From an uncultured Porphyromonadaceae bacterium (GTDB lineage: Bacteria > Bacteroidota > Bacteroidia > Bacteroidales > Muribaculaceae), in assembly GCA_902489275.1 (NCBI GenBank), contig CABTZK010000001.1:124001-188000 (forward strand): a stretch of DNA of 64,000 bases, read 5' to 3'. Below are positions 42,066 through 51,900 of this stretch, piece after piece; the first letter of the stretch is position 1; each line of letters begins with the position of its first letter. The position numbers and the translations under genes are program-made. The notes below the pieces were generated by a model. That model was not told the origin of the DNA, did no database searches, and saw nothing but the letters and a program-made list of their open reading frames with translations.

Positions 42066-43880
42066 TTAGTCGTCACTGCCACTTTGCTTGGCCAAGCGCT
42101 TCCGCTCAGTCTCATCAAGGATGACCTTGCGCATCCTGATGTGGCTGGGCGTGATCTCCACCAGCTCATCGGCCTTGATGTATTCCAACGCTTCCTCAAG
42201 ACTGAACACGACTGGGGGCACAATCTTGGCCTTTTCATCAGACCCAGCCGCGCGCACATTGGTCAACTTCTTGCTCTTGGTCACATTCACCACCAAGTCT
42301 TTCTCCTTGGAGTGCTCGCCCACGACTTGCCCCGCATACACCTCGTCTTGAGGGAAAATGAAGAACTTGCCGCGGTCTTGCAGCTTGTCGATGGCATAGG
42401 CGTAGGCTGTACCGCTTTCCATGGCAATAATAGACCCGTTGGTGCGGCGCACGATTTCGCCTTTCCAAGGCTCGTAATCCAGGAAACGGTGTGCCATGAT
42501 GGCCTCGCCCGCACTGGCGGTGAGCACATTGGTGCGCAAGCCTATGATGCCGCGCGAGGGAATCTTGAACTCCATGTGAATGCGGTCGTTTTGGGTTTCC
42601 ATGGTGGTCATTTCGCCTTTTCGGCGCGTCACCATGTCAATCATCTTGCTGCTATACTCCTCGGGCACATTGATGGTGAGCGTCTCGAAAGGCTCGCACT
42701 TCTGCCCGTCAATTTCCTTAATAATCACTTGCGGCTGCCCCACGGCAAGCTCGTAGCCCTCGCGGCGCATCTCCTCGATGAGCACGCTCAAGTGAAGCAC
42801 ACCGCGGCCAAAGACGTTCCAAGCATCCTCACGCTGCGATTTCTCGACACGCAAGGCGAGGTTCTTCTGGAGCTCGTGTTGTAAGCGCTCCATGATGTGG
42901 CGCGAGGTCACATACTTGCCGTCTTTGCCAAAAAATGGCGAGTCGTTGATGGTGAATAGCATCGACATAGTTGGCTCGTCGATAGCGATGCGGGGAAGCG
43001 GCTCGGGGTGCTCGATGGTCGAAATGGTGTCGCCAATCTCAAAGCCATCAAGCCCGATGATGGCGCAAATGTCGCCACTTTGCACCTCGGCGGCATGCGT
43101 CTGCCCCATCCCCTCGAAAGTGCGCAACTCCTTGATTTTCTGTTTCGACACCGTGCCGTCCTTCTTGCACAGCCCCACTTCCATGCCATCATGCAGCACG
43201 CCACGGTGCACGCGCCCCACAGCGATGCGCCCCACGTAGCTGCTGTAGTCCAGCGAGGTAATCACCATTTGGGGGTCGCCCTCAAGCACCTTGGGGCCTG
43301 GGATATACTCGACAATGGCATCGAGCACTGCTGTGATGTTGTCGGCCGGCTTGCGCCAGTCCTTGCTCATCCAGCCATTCTTAGCCGAGCCGAACACCGT
43401 TGGAAACTCCAACTGGTCCTCCGTCGCATCAAGATTGCACATGAGCTCAAACACTTGCTCCTGTACCTCGTCGGGGCGGCAGTTGGGCTTGTCAACCTTG
43501 TTGATGACCACAATGGGCTTGAGGCCAATTTGAATGGCTTTCTGAAGCACGAAGCGTGTTTGCGGCATGGGACCCTCGAAAGCGTCGACCAGCAGCAGGC
43601 AGCCGTCGGCCATATTGAGCACGCGCTCCACCTCACCGCCAAAGTCGCTGTGTCCGGGAGTGTCGATGATATTAATTTTATAGCCTTTATAGTTGATGGA
43701 GACGTTTTTGGAAAGAATGGTAATCCCTCTTTCTCTTTCAAGATCATTGCTGTCTAAAATTTGAGTACCCACCTGTTGATTCTCACGAAACAGGTTGCCT
43801 GCAGCAAGCATCTTGTCAACCAGCGTAGTTTTGCCATGATCAACGTGTGCGATAATGGCAACGTTTCTAATGTTTTGCAT
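42066..43880 (-). CDS. typA: Translational GTPase TypA/BipA
   Basis: A 604-residue ribosome-binding GTPase of the EF-G family, involved in 50S assembly and stress adaptation. The G1 loop is AHVDHGKT (11-18), switch region RERGITI, G3 DTPGHSDF and G4 NKVDKP. The EF-G-like domains II, III and V and the BipA C-terminal domain ([39 protein letters not shown]) are complete. It has its own perfect promoter just downstream of the rpsO terminator. Confidence 0.97.
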   Translation of the reverse strand: MQNIRNVAIIAHVDHGKTTLVDKMLAAGNLFRENQQVGTQILDSNDLERERGITILSKNVSINYKGYKINIIDTPGHSDFGGEVERVLNMADGCLLLVDAFEGPMPQTRFVLQKAIQIGLKPIVVINKVDKPNCRPDEVQEQVFELMCNLDATEDQLEFPTVFGSAKNGWMSKDWRKPADNITAVLDAIVEYIPGPKVLEGDPQMVITSLDYSSYVGRIAVGRVHRGVLHDGMEVGLCKKDGTVSKQKIKELRTFEGMGQTHAAEVQSGDICAIIGLDGFEIGDTISTIEHPEPLPRIAIDEPTMSMLFTINDSPFFGKDGKYVTSRHIMERLQHELQKNLALRVEKSQREDAWNVFGRGVLHLSVLIEEMRREGYELAVGQPQVIIKEIDGQKCEPFETLTINVPEEYSSKMIDMVTRRKGEMTTMETQNDRIHMEFKIPSRGIIGLRTNVLTASAGEAIMAHRFLDYEPWKGEIVRRTNGSIIAMESGTAYAYAIDKLQDRGKFFIFPQDEVYAGQVVGEHSKEKDLVVNVTKSKKLTNVRAAGSDEKAKIVPPVVFSLEEALEYIKADELVEITPSHIRMRKVILDETERKRLAKQSGSDD

Positions 43881-43901
43881 ACGTCTTTAAAATTTCGGGG
43901 G

Positions 43902-43932
43902 CAAAGTTACAAATTTCCCAGCAATTCGCAAA
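43902..43932 (-). promoter_or_regulatory. Promoter of typA, overlapping the rpsO terminator
   Basis: Minus strand TTTG (43932-43929), 19-base spacer, TAACTTTG (43909-43902), an exact match. The -33 TTTG is the end of the T-run of the rpsO terminator. Confidence 0.78.
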
Positions 43933-43962
43933 AAAAAGGCTGCAACACTTTGGTTGCAACCC
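43931..43962 (-). terminator. Terminator of rpsO
   Basis: On the minus strand GGTTGCAAC (43961-43953 with GTTGCAGCC-type partner at 43946-43938; one internal mismatch) forms a stem with a 6-base loop, followed by seven T (43937-43931). It is 31 bases past the rpsO stop. Confidence 0.78.
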
Positions 43963-43992
43963 TTTGTCTTTAGAAGAATTCCTCGCCTCCGT

Positions 43993-44268
43993 TTATTTGC
44001 GGATGCCAAGCTCTTTCTTGGCGATAATAGCGCGGTAGCGGTTGATGTCTTCACGGATTAAGTAATCCAGCAGACGGCGACGCTTACCCACAAGCATCTT
44101 TAGCGCGCGTTGAGTCGTATGATCCTTTTTGTTGACCTTCAAGTGCTCGGTCAAGTGGGCAATACGGTATGAGAATAATGCAATCTGGGCCTCGGGAGAA
44201 CCAGTATCAGTATTACTTTTGCCGTAATTGCCGAAGATCTCTTTTTTCTTCTCTGAATCTAAGTACAT
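43993..44268 (-). CDS. rpsO: 30S ribosomal protein S15
   Basis: A 91-residue primary 16S-rRNA-binding protein. The sequence from MYLDSEKKKEIF through GSPEAQIALFSYRIAHLTEHLK, KDHTTQRAL and LVGKRRRLLDYL is unmistakable S15. The ATG at 44268 gives the standard length (about 89-91); an in-frame ATG at 44337 would add 23 residues and lies at the -33 box of the promoter. Its own promoter and terminator make it monocistronic. Confidence 0.97.
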   Translation of the reverse strand: MYLDSEKKKEIFGNYGKSNTDTGSPEAQIALFSYRIAHLTEHLKVNKKDHTTQRALKMLVGKRRRLLDYLIREDINRYRAIIAKKELGIRK

Positions 44269-44306
44269 TCTGATATGATTTAATACATTTGTTAATAAAA
44301 GCGGTG

Positions 44307-44338
44307 CAAAGTTACCGTTTTTTCCCAACACTGCCAAA
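44307..44338 (-). promoter_or_regulatory. Promoter of rpsO
   Basis: Minus strand TTTG (44338-44335), 20-base spacer, TAACTTTG (44314-44307), exact. The leader is about 30 bases. Confidence 0.78.
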
Positions 44339-44426
44339 CTTTCAAGCCATTAATTTCAAAATTGCGTTTCTAACTGGACTTTTCACAATAAAATGTTTTC
44401 ATTCCAGGCGCAAAAGCTAACGGGGG

Positions 44427-45365
44427 CTAATAGGGTTTCCTGTACTTGTTGTCGGGGTCCTCCTCCAGGATGCTCAAGTAGCTGGCATAGCGGCTTTCGC
44501 TAATGTAGTACTCCCTCACGGCTTCTCGCACGGCGCACCCCGGCTCGTGGGTGTGGGTGCAGTTGCCAAAGCGGCAACCTGCCGACACCTTAAAAATCTC
44601 GGGGAAATAATGAGCGACTTCCTCCTTGTTGAAATCAATCATGCCAAAGCTTTTCACGCCAGGCGTGTCGATAATGGCTCCTCCACTCGGGAGGTCGAGC
44701 AGCTCGCTGAAGGTGGTGGTGTGCGTGCCCGTGTGATGCACATCGCTCACATCGCCCACTCTCAAGTGGGCATCAGGAATCAACGCGTTGATCATCGAGC
44801 TCTTCCCCACTCCGCTATTGCCGCTCAACAGCGACGTTTTGCCTTTTAACACTGCGCTGAGCCTTTCCAATCCCACGCCAGTCAGTGTCGAGACCCTCAC
44901 GGTCTCATAGCCGATGCCTTGATAGAGGTGCTCCATCGCGGCCAGCAGCGCTTGGTCGTCATCGCGCTCAAGCAGGTCGATTTTGTTAAAGACCATCACC
45001 GCCGGCACATTGTAGGCCTGGGCCGCCGCGAGAAACCGGTCGATGAAAACGGTGCTGGTCTCGGGATACAGCAGCGACACCACCAGCACCGCCTGGTCGA
45101 TGTTGGCGGCTAAAATCTGAAATTCCTTTGACAAGTTGCTGGATCGGCGAATGATGTAGTTCCGACGCTCGCCAATCATGGTGATGAATGCCGTGCCATC
45201 AGGCTTCGGCTCTATCGTCACCACATCGCCCACTGCCACGGGATTGGTGCAGCGATAGCCCTTCAAGCGGAAATTTCCCTTGATTTTGCAGTTTACAACA
45301 GTCCCTCCATCGGTCCTGACGAGATACCAACTGCCCGTGTTCTTAACGACTAACCCTTGTCTCAT
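44427..45365 (-). CDS. rsgA: Ribosome small-subunit-dependent GTPase A
   Basis: A 312-residue circularly permuted GTPase that acts late in 30S maturation. An N-terminal OB-fold (about 1-70) precedes the GTPase motifs in permuted order: G4 FNKIDLL, G1 GNSGVGKSS, G3 DTPGVKSF. The C-terminal zinc knuckle CRFGNCTHTHEPGC is intact. It lies upstream of rpsO on the same strand, but rpsO has a separate promoter. A -7 box lies 23 bases before its ATG. Confidence 0.96.
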   Translation of the reverse strand: MRQGLVVKNTGSWYLVRTDGGTVVNCKIKGNFRLKGYRCTNPVAVGDVVTIEPKPDGTAFITMIGERRNYIIRRSSNLSKEFQILAANIDQAVLVVSLLYPETSTVFIDRFLAAAQAYNVPAVMVFNKIDLLERDDDQALLAAMEHLYQGIGYETVRVSTLTGVGLERLSAVLKGKTSLLSGNSGVGKSSMINALIPDAHLRVGDVSDVHHTGTHTTTFSELLDLPSGGAIIDTPGVKSFGMIDFNKEEVAHYFPEIFKVSAGCRFGNCTHTHEPGCAVREAVREYYISESRYASYLSILEEDPDNKYRKPY

Positions 45366-45388
45366 GAAGTTTGCCTTAATTTTGCAAA

Positions 45389-45396
45389 CAAATTTA
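45389..45396 (-). promoter_or_regulatory. -7 box of rsgA
   Basis: Minus strand TAAATTTG matches TAnnTTTG. No TTTG occurs at the expected -33 distance. Confidence 0.42.
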
Positions 45397-45556
45397 GATA
45401 AAAATTTCCGATTAAGCGCATGCCGACGGCAAAATTATAGTCGCGTGCCATTCATGATCTATCGAAAATGTAAAACTAAGCATCGGCTTCAAGTGGCAAT
45501 ATTTCTAAATTTTAGGGAGTTATCGAGACAATGCCTTGCGGAAAGCAAATAAAAAA

Positions 45557-45588
45557 TTTGCTTTTTAATATCGAGTAACCTAACTTTG
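45557..45588 (+). promoter_or_regulatory. Promoter of the DUF2582 winged-helix gene
   Basis: TTTG (45557-45560), 20-base spacer, TAACTTTG (45581-45588), exact match. It is one of the best promoters in the window. The leader is about 40 bases and AT-rich. Confidence 0.8.
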
Positions 45589-45635
45589 CAGTGTCTTAAC
45601 AAACAAATTGTTTTACAAAATTAATTTATTTTACA

Positions 45636-45839
45636 ATGAATGTAGAAGCTATTGGGACATGGGCAGGCCTGGTATGGACTCGACTCAACGAAGCCAAAGG
45701 CAGCCTAAACATTAGGGAACTTAGAAGAGTAACGAAACTGAGAGAAAAAGAGGTTTACGCAGCAGTTGGCTGGCTTGCTCGCGAAGGCAAGATCAATGTC
45801 AACGAGAATGAGAAAGAGGTAGACATCACCCTCGTTTAA
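45636..45839 (+). CDS. DUF2582 winged helix-turn-helix protein
   Basis: A 67-residue protein consisting of one winged helix domain (LNIRELRRVTKLREKEVYAAVGWLAREGKI, then the wing NVNENEKEVDITLV). This small family is widespread in Bacteroidetes and other anaerobes, and its target is unknown. It may bind DNA or other proteins. A perfect promoter and a terminator flank it, so it is a single-gene unit, probably well expressed. Confidence 0.88.
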   Translation: MNVEAIGTWAGLVWTRLNEAKGSLNIRELRRVTKLREKEVYAAVGWLAREGKINVNENEKEVDITLV

Positions 45840-45899
45840 CCGAAGCGTAGACACAACAATTAAAAGACATTCAAGTTTTTGTTGTTCAACAGAGAGAAA

Positions 45900-45934
45900 T
45901 CAGGTCGCACAAGTCATGCGTGACCTGTTTTTTT
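45900..45934 (+). terminator. Terminator of the winged-helix gene
   Basis: CAGGTCGCA (45901-45909) pairs with TGC and GACCTG (45917-45927) with a 2-base bulge, followed by seven T (45928-45934). Confidence 0.75.
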
Positions 45935-45952
45935 AACCCTTGTCAACTTCCT

Positions 45953-46798
45953 TTAGAACGAGCCGCCCATTTTGCGATAAAGCTGCAGGGCATAGTAAAA
46001 GTCCTTGATTTGTCGCTCAGATATTTTCTTCACATGGTTGATGCCTTCAGCCCCCATATACATGACTCGCGCCCAGGAGCAATGTGAAAGCGCATAGGCC
46101 AAATCCCTGTCGGATTTCGACAGCGGATTGTCGAAATTCTCCCAATACAGGTTACTGCCGCCTTGCCCGGCCTCTACCCCCGATGGGGTAAACATATAGG
46201 AATAGCCATCAATGATGAACTGCACTTTTTCAATATTCAACGGGTCGTCGGCACAATATTGAGCCCTCAAGCGCAAGGGTGAGGGTTTCGAGTCCTTCAC
46301 ATTGAAATAGAAGAAAATGCCATTGTCAACCTTGTCCATCGACACATCCTTGGGCACATAGCAGTCGCTGTTGCGGCTGAAAAACGACAGGAGCTCTTCT
46401 TTTGACTCCGCCACCGGCTCGTCTTTCCACTTGAGATGACTGGGGCCATAGTCCAGCTTTGGAATGGTGTAGTTGATGGAAAGCAAGGAGTCGAGATAAT
46501 CCTTGTTTTTCTCTTCAAGCAACGCTCGCTCGCCTGCAAACACATCTTGCGGCAGCCGTGCAGCGTCAAGCTCACGCTCGCGCAACTCACGCTCGGCCTT
46601 TTGACGGCGTTTTTCCTCAGCCTTGCGTATCTTGTCGCGGCGCTCGTTGGGACGCTCGGGGTGCAGGCGACGGACGGGCAGACGGATAGACGGGTCATAG
46701 TCTTTCTCGTCGGGAATCGCCCCTGCACAGACGTGGGGCGCAAAAGAGGAAATAGAAAAAATGGATATTACTACAAATGCTATTATTCTCGTCATCAT
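45953..46798 (-). CDS. Secreted protein of unknown function with charged helical segment
   Basis: A 281-residue protein with a signal peptide (MTRIIAFVVISIFSISSFAPHVCAGA). Residues about 40-80 form a highly charged helix rich in Arg, Glu and Lys (RDKIRKAEEKRRQKAE). The C-terminal two thirds contain aromatic beta-like sequence (FFYFNVKDSKPSPLRLRAQYCADD; FIIDGYSYMFTPSGVEAG) that I do not recognise. The start is set at the ATG at 46798, which gives a clean signal peptide and lies just downstream of a perfect promoter. Convergent with the winged-helix gene. Confidence 0.7.
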   Translation of the reverse strand: MMTRIIAFVVISIFSISSFAPHVCAGAIPDEKDYDPSIRLPVRRLHPERPNERRDKIRKAEEKRRQKAERELRERELDAARLPQDVFAGERALLEEKNKDYLDSLLSINYTIPKLDYGPSHLKWKDEPVAESKEELLSFFSRNSDCYVPKDVSMDKVDNGIFFYFNVKDSKPSPLRLRAQYCADDPLNIEKVQFIIDGYSYMFTPSGVEAGQGGSNLYWENFDNPLSKSDRDLAYALSHCSWARVMYMGAEGINHVKKISERQIKDFYYALQLYRKMGGSF

Positions 46799-46821
46799 GT
46801 GATCAATTGCTAAGAATTGCG

Positions 46822-46852
46822 CAAAATTACTGATTCTCAATGAAAAAACAAA
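46822..46852 (-). promoter_or_regulatory. Promoter of the secreted unknown gene
   Basis: Minus strand TTTG (46852-46849), 19-base spacer, TAATTTTG (46829-46822), exact match; it excludes the longer start at 46840. Confidence 0.75.
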
Positions 46853-46923
46853 ATATTATTAGCGTTTGTTAAGATTTTTAGCATCTGCTAATCCTTTCGG
46901 CACCTTCACCCGCTTGCGGGGCG

Positions 46924-47868
46924 TTACGGTTTGCCCACCGTCGCCAAGAGCCGGCTTCCCATTGTCTCGATTTCGTCACGATGCGCAAGATGCTCGATAT
47001 AGCCATGCGGGATAGCCTCCAATCCAAATTTTGCGCCCAACACCGCGCATGCAGGAGCGGCATTGGTGTCGGCATCGCCGCCCTCGTTCACCACAGCGAG
47101 CAGGCCGTGCTCAAAACTCTTGGCATTGAAGTAACACCACAACAGCGCCGAGAGGCACTTGAGCGTGTAGCCTCTTCCTGCCACTGCACCCAGTTGCAGG
47201 GCAGAGATGTCGGTCGAGCGGGAAAGCTTCACGCAATCAACAATGCGCTCATCATAGTTGCGCGCCATGCCGATGATGTCTTGCTCGGCGAGTTCCCTGC
47301 CATTGTACACAAGGTGATGAATGATTTCGCTGGCTATCACACAGCTTCCCACGCAGCGAGGGTCGTAGTGCGTGACACGGCAGACCTTCTCGGCACTCTC
47401 GGCCACGTGCCGCTGGAGCAAGCCTACCACAGCGGTGCGCATCAAGCCTCCATTTGGGGCGCTGTCGCATCGGCCAGCCTCCCAGGCGCTACGAGCCACC
47501 TCCTCGGGACTTTTCACAAACTGCGCGGCGAACACGACGCGCGCGGTGAGGCGACCGATGCTGGTCGCTCGCGAGCTGCCGGCCCACGACAGGAACTTTT
47601 TGGCAATATCCTTTTGGTCGATTTCGCCTTTCTGGTCGATAATGGACTCGGCGATGCAAAGCATCATGTCGGTGTCATCGCTCCAGTCGCCATGCGCGAT
47701 CTCTTCGTGACAGCCGTGAATCTCGTCATAGCGGCTCAACCCGCCAGGATAAGCCATCGTCACGGCCTCTTTGGTCATGAACTCAGTGCCTAACCCTAAT
47801 GCGTCGCCGATGGCCTGGCCATAGATGGTGGCCATGAAGCGGCTCCTGAAATCAGTTGCTTTCATCAT
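46924..47868 (-). CDS. ADP-ribosylglycohydrolase family protein
   Basis: A 314-residue (from ATG 47868) all-alpha hydrolase of the DraG/ARH family, which removes ADP-ribose from proteins or small molecules using two divalent metals. Metal-site motifs are GDWSDDTDMML (60-70) and, near the C-terminus, EGGDADTNAA. There is no signal peptide. An upstream in-frame start at 47928 would add 20 residues without family similarity. No ADP-ribosyltransferase gene is nearby, so the physiological target is open. It is 92 bases downstream of the TlpA-like gene on the same strand. Confidence 0.88.
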   Translation of the reverse strand: MMKATDFRSRFMATIYGQAIGDALGLGTEFMTKEAVTMAYPGGLSRYDEIHGCHEEIAHGDWSDDTDMMLCIAESIIDQKGEIDQKDIAKKFLSWAGSSRATSIGRLTARVVFAAQFVKSPEEVARSAWEAGRCDSAPNGGLMRTAVVGLLQRHVAESAEKVCRVTHYDPRCVGSCVIASEIIHHLVYNGRELAEQDIIGMARNYDERIVDCVKLSRSTDISALQLGAVAGRGYTLKCLSALLWCYFNAKSFEHGLLAVVNEGGDADTNAAPACAVLGAKFGLEAIPHGYIEHLAHRDEIETMGSRLLATVGKP

Positions 47869-47960
47869 CGTGGGTTTATTTATATTGGCTGTCCGACAAC
47901 AAGAAAGGTCGATCACCCTCTTGGGCACGACCTCTCTCGCTATTGTGGAGTATAAAAAAA

Positions 47961-48950
47961 CTACTCACCCATCAACTCGTGAATTTTGGCGGCGAGCTCG
48001 TCACCCAGCAATCCGCGCGAGACAATGCGTCCCTTGGGGTCGAAGATGATGATGTGCGGGATTCCGTTGATTCCATAGATGTCGGTAGGCTCCTTAATTT
48101 TCTTGTCGCCCACAATCACCGGCCAGGGCAGGCTCATGGCTTTCATCGCCTTGCGCGTGTCGGCGGGATTGTCCCACACGGCAACGCCCAAGAAAGTCAT
48201 GCCTTTGCCGTTAAATTCCTCAAAATACTTCTTGATTTTCGGTATCTCACGGCGGCAAGGGCCACACCAACTGGCCCAGAAATCAACCAACGTGTAAGCG
48301 CCCTTTCCCACGTAGTCGCTCAACTTATACTCATGGCCATCATCACCCTTCACCGTGAAGTCGGTCATCATTTGCCCCACAGCGGTGCGCTCGCGCGCTT
48401 GCGCGCTGGTGACCATGCCCTGAAAACGCTTCATGGCGCGATAGGACGCCGGAGCGGCACTTAACGCCGAGTCGAGCTGCGCCAAGCTATAGTCCTGCCC
48501 CATGAGATAGCTATAGTAGGCGTAAACGCCGAGCGCATTTTCCCGGTTCTGGTTGTAAAATTCCAATAGCAGGGCAAAATATTCCTCGCTCGTCTTGGCA
48601 CGCTGCATCTCGTCGCCAAACTTGTTCAAAGCCTCGTTCAGGGGCGCTCCCGTTGCCATCATGCTCGACCAGTCGACCTGCACATTGCCATCTTCAAGCA
48701 CCATGCTGCACCGGTCGGCACCCACACTGAGCGTGATGAAGCAAGATCCCTCGACCGTGCCCTGGAATGTGGCACGCTTGCCTTTCACGATGGCAGAATC
48801 GAGGCGGCTACCCGTGTCGAAACTCGTGAGATAAGCCTTCTGGCCAGCCTGCGAGGCATCAGGGAAATTTACCGTGATCTTGTAGTTGCCTGCTTGTGCG
48901 CTCCATGCGAGCGCCACAAGTGCCAATAGCATCGAAAATTTTGTTTTCAT
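47961..48950 (-). CDS. Periplasmic TlpA-like thioredoxin with N-terminal DUF4369-type domain
   Basis: A 329-residue exported thiol-disulfide protein. A signal peptide (KFSMLLALVALAWSAQA) is followed by a beta-rich DUF4369-like domain (about 22-110), a helical linker and a thioredoxin/AhpC-TSA domain with the redox pair Cys229-Gly-Pro-Cys232 in FWASWCGPC. Such proteins are abundant in Bacteroidales envelopes; partners are usually unknown. The ATG overlaps the stop of the GH3 fusion gene by one base (TAATG), so it is translated as part of a three-gene operon. Confidence 0.87.
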   Translation of the reverse strand: MKTKFSMLLALVALAWSAQAGNYKITVNFPDASQAGQKAYLTSFDTGSRLDSAIVKGKRATFQGTVEGSCFITLSVGADRCSMVLEDGNVQVDWSSMMATGAPLNEALNKFGDEMQRAKTSEEYFALLLEFYNQNRENALGVYAYYSYLMGQDYSLAQLDSALSAAPASYRAMKRFQGMVTSAQARERTAVGQMMTDFTVKGDDGHEYKLSDYVGKGAYTLVDFWASWCGPCRREIPKIKKYFEEFNGKGMTFLGVAVWDNPADTRKAMKAMSLPWPVIVGDKKIKEPTDIYGINGIPHIIIFDPKGRIVSRGLLGDELAAKIHELMGE

Positions 48951-51900
48951 TAGTTAATAATTGATTGATAAATAATTGATTGAATATTAGTCCTGGCACT
49001 CACTCGCCAAAAGTTGGGATTGTTGCGAGTGGGATTGACACGGTTACTCAAAAAGATGTAAATCATGTCGTTTTTGGGGTCAACCCAGTAGCACGTGCCC
49101 GTGAACCCCGTGTGGCCATAAACTTCGGGCGGGGCTTGGGCACACGTGTTCGAGGCATTGGGATTGGCGACCACAGGCTTGTCGAATCCCAACCCACGAT
49201 GGGAGTTGGGGCTCTTTTGCGTGGTAAACGTCTCAACCGTCGATGTTTTCAGGAAACGCTGTCCGCCATAAGTGCCGCCATTGAGCCACATCTGGAACAA
49301 CTTGGCCAAGTCATTGGCGTTGGAGAACAGGCCCGCATTGCCTTGCACGCCACCAGAAAAGGCGGCAACTTCATCATGCACATAGCCATGAATGTGCTGC
49401 TTGCGCAAATAGGTGTCGATCTCGGTATAGGCAATTTGCGACTCGGGGAACTTGCTCAATGGGCGATACAACGTGTGGTAGGCTCCGAGTGGCGCAAACA
49501 CGTTGTTGTTCACGTAGTAGTTCATGGGCAATCCCGTCATGTTTTGTACGGCATCGGCAAGCAGGCAGAAATTCATGCAGCTGTACACATAATGCTTCTC
49601 GCCAAGCGGCAAGCGGTAGATGCGCGACATAATGGTGTCGTAGGTGGCTTGGCACCCCCATATTCCATCGGCAATTGGCCAGTTGAATTGGTCGGTCTTG
49701 ATCGGCGAGAGAATGTCGGTGCGCAGCCTGGCGGTCTTGTTGCCGTAGGCGTTGTCCATAATCTTAATCGAGTTCACATTGGTGGGAGCTGCCGTGATGA
49801 GCGACCCTTTGTAGGTCTTGGGGTCCATCATCATGTACCACATGTTGATGGAGGGCGGCATGCCCGTCTCATGATAGAGCAACTCCCGAAACGTGAGGTT
49901 CTCCTTGCCAGTACCCTTCAGCCCCGGAATGTAGTCGCCCACTGGATCATCGAGTTTGAACTTGCCCTCGTCATAGGCTTTCATCACCGCGCTGATTGTT
50001 CCCGTCGCCTTTGACACCGAAGCTAAGCCGAAAAGGGTGTTCTCGTCAACGGCGATCTCGCTGTTACTATCAATTTCGCCAAATGCACGATTATAGACAA
50101 CCTTGCCATGCCGGGCTACAACAACTTCGCAGCCTGGGAAAGCGTGCTGCAAAACGCCATACCGGCACACCGAATCAATTTTTGCGCTCAAGGCGCTGGA
50201 AAAGCCCACCTCGGCAGGAATCGTGTAGCCCAGGCGGCAGGCCTTGTAGCACACGCCTGTGCCCGCTTTGAGGCTGTGGCCATTTGCCCCATTCACATCG
50301 ACGGGCAAGATGCCCGTGGCGGCATTTCCGCCAAAAATCGTTTGCGCCAGGTAGTCCTCGCTCACGGGCGAGTTGTCATAGGCCACCAGCGAAGCCTTCA
50401 CGTAGGTGTTGGCCAGCAGAGTCCCAAAGGCATCTAATTTCTCAGGACTTGACATCATGGCTACAACCACGTTTTTAAAATGACTCGCCACATATTTTGC
50501 TGCCGCGATATAAGAAGGATTCTCCCTGGCAATACAGATCAGGATCATGTTGAATGCCCCTTGCCTCAGTTGGTCGGCAAGCACGCCTGCGCCCTGCTCG
50601 TCGCGATAGACGAGCGGGGTCGTTTGGGCATAGTTGGCACAGCGGCGCTGAAACATCGACTTCGTGCCGTTGGCATTGCCCATGGTGACAACCGCGATGC
50701 GCTTTGTCGCCAGGTTTTTGACAGGCAGCAAGCCATTCACATTCCGCACCACCGTGATGCCGCTGGCTGTCATTCTTCGCTTGAGTACAGTGGCCGCATC
50801 CGAGTTCACATCACTCACAATGTTTGCCAAGTCAATATGGGGTTTCTCGCTCAATCCGAGCGCATACTTGTAGCGCAGTATTTTTTTGCAACGCTCGTCG
50901 ATGGTCTTTTGGCTGAGGACCTTACCCGCAATCGCTTTTTTAATGGCCGCGATCTCACGCGGCACGTCAACTGGCATGAGCAGCACATCGTTGCCTGCCA
51001 GCAGCGCATTCACACACACCGAACCGCTGACCGCTTTGGCGCCTCCCATCTCAAGCGCATCGGTGAAGATAAGGCCCTGAAAGCGCATTTTCTTCTTGAG
51101 CAAGCCCGTGACATATTTTTTTGACATGGTACTTGGCACGCGATTCCGGTCAACTGCCGGCACGTAAAGGTGCGCCGTAAGCATACCGCTCAACCCGGCA
51201 TCCACGTAACGCTGAAAAGGCGCGAAATCATAGAGTTGCAACTCTTGTAGCGATTTCCTCACCGTGGGCAGTTCCTTGTGCGAGTCGGCCGTCGTCGAGC
51301 CATGCCCGGGAAAATGCTTAGCCACCGAAAGCACACCGCCATCTTCCAAACCGCGGGCAAAGGCGATGCCATGACGAGCGACAATCTCGGGGTTGGAGCC
51401 ATAAGAGCGTGTCCCTATCACCGTGTGGGCGCGGTCGATCACGTCAAGCACGGGGGCAAAGTCGACATTCACCCCGATGCGCCTGCACTGGCGCGCCACT
51501 TCGCGGCCGTAATCGTAGAACACCTTGTCATCGCCTATGGAGCCCAGCAAGAGGTTGCGCGAGAACACTGGCGCATCCTCAAGGCGCATCGACAGCCCCC
51601 ACTCGGCATCAAGTGTGATCATCAATGGCACTTTGGCCATCGATTGGGCCAAATTGGTGAGCTTGGCTTGGGTCACAATATCGTTTTCATTGTAGATCAG
51701 CCCACCCACCTTGTAGTCTTCTACCAGTTTCTTGACGGTGGCACGTGCCAGGTTGTCACGTGGGTTCACCGCAATCACCATGAGTTGGGCTATGCGCTCA
51801 TCGGGAGTCATCGCCCTGAAGGTTGAGCTCACCCAGGTTTCCATGGCCTTCTTGTTGACCTTGTTGAAGATGTGTGGTTGTTTTGGGGCACGAGCCGCTA

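Noticed and set aside
42084..42884. 266-codon plus-strand frame over typA
   Set aside because: Lies wholly within typA and shows no family features.
44269..44337. 23-residue extension of S15
   Set aside because: It overlaps the rpsO promoter and exceeds the usual S15 length.
46861..46905. TTAGCA-GA-TGCTAA inverted repeat between the ADP-ribosylglycohydrolase and secreted unknown genes
   Set aside because: Only a 6-bp stem and no T-run on the relevant strand, so it is too weak to call a terminator.
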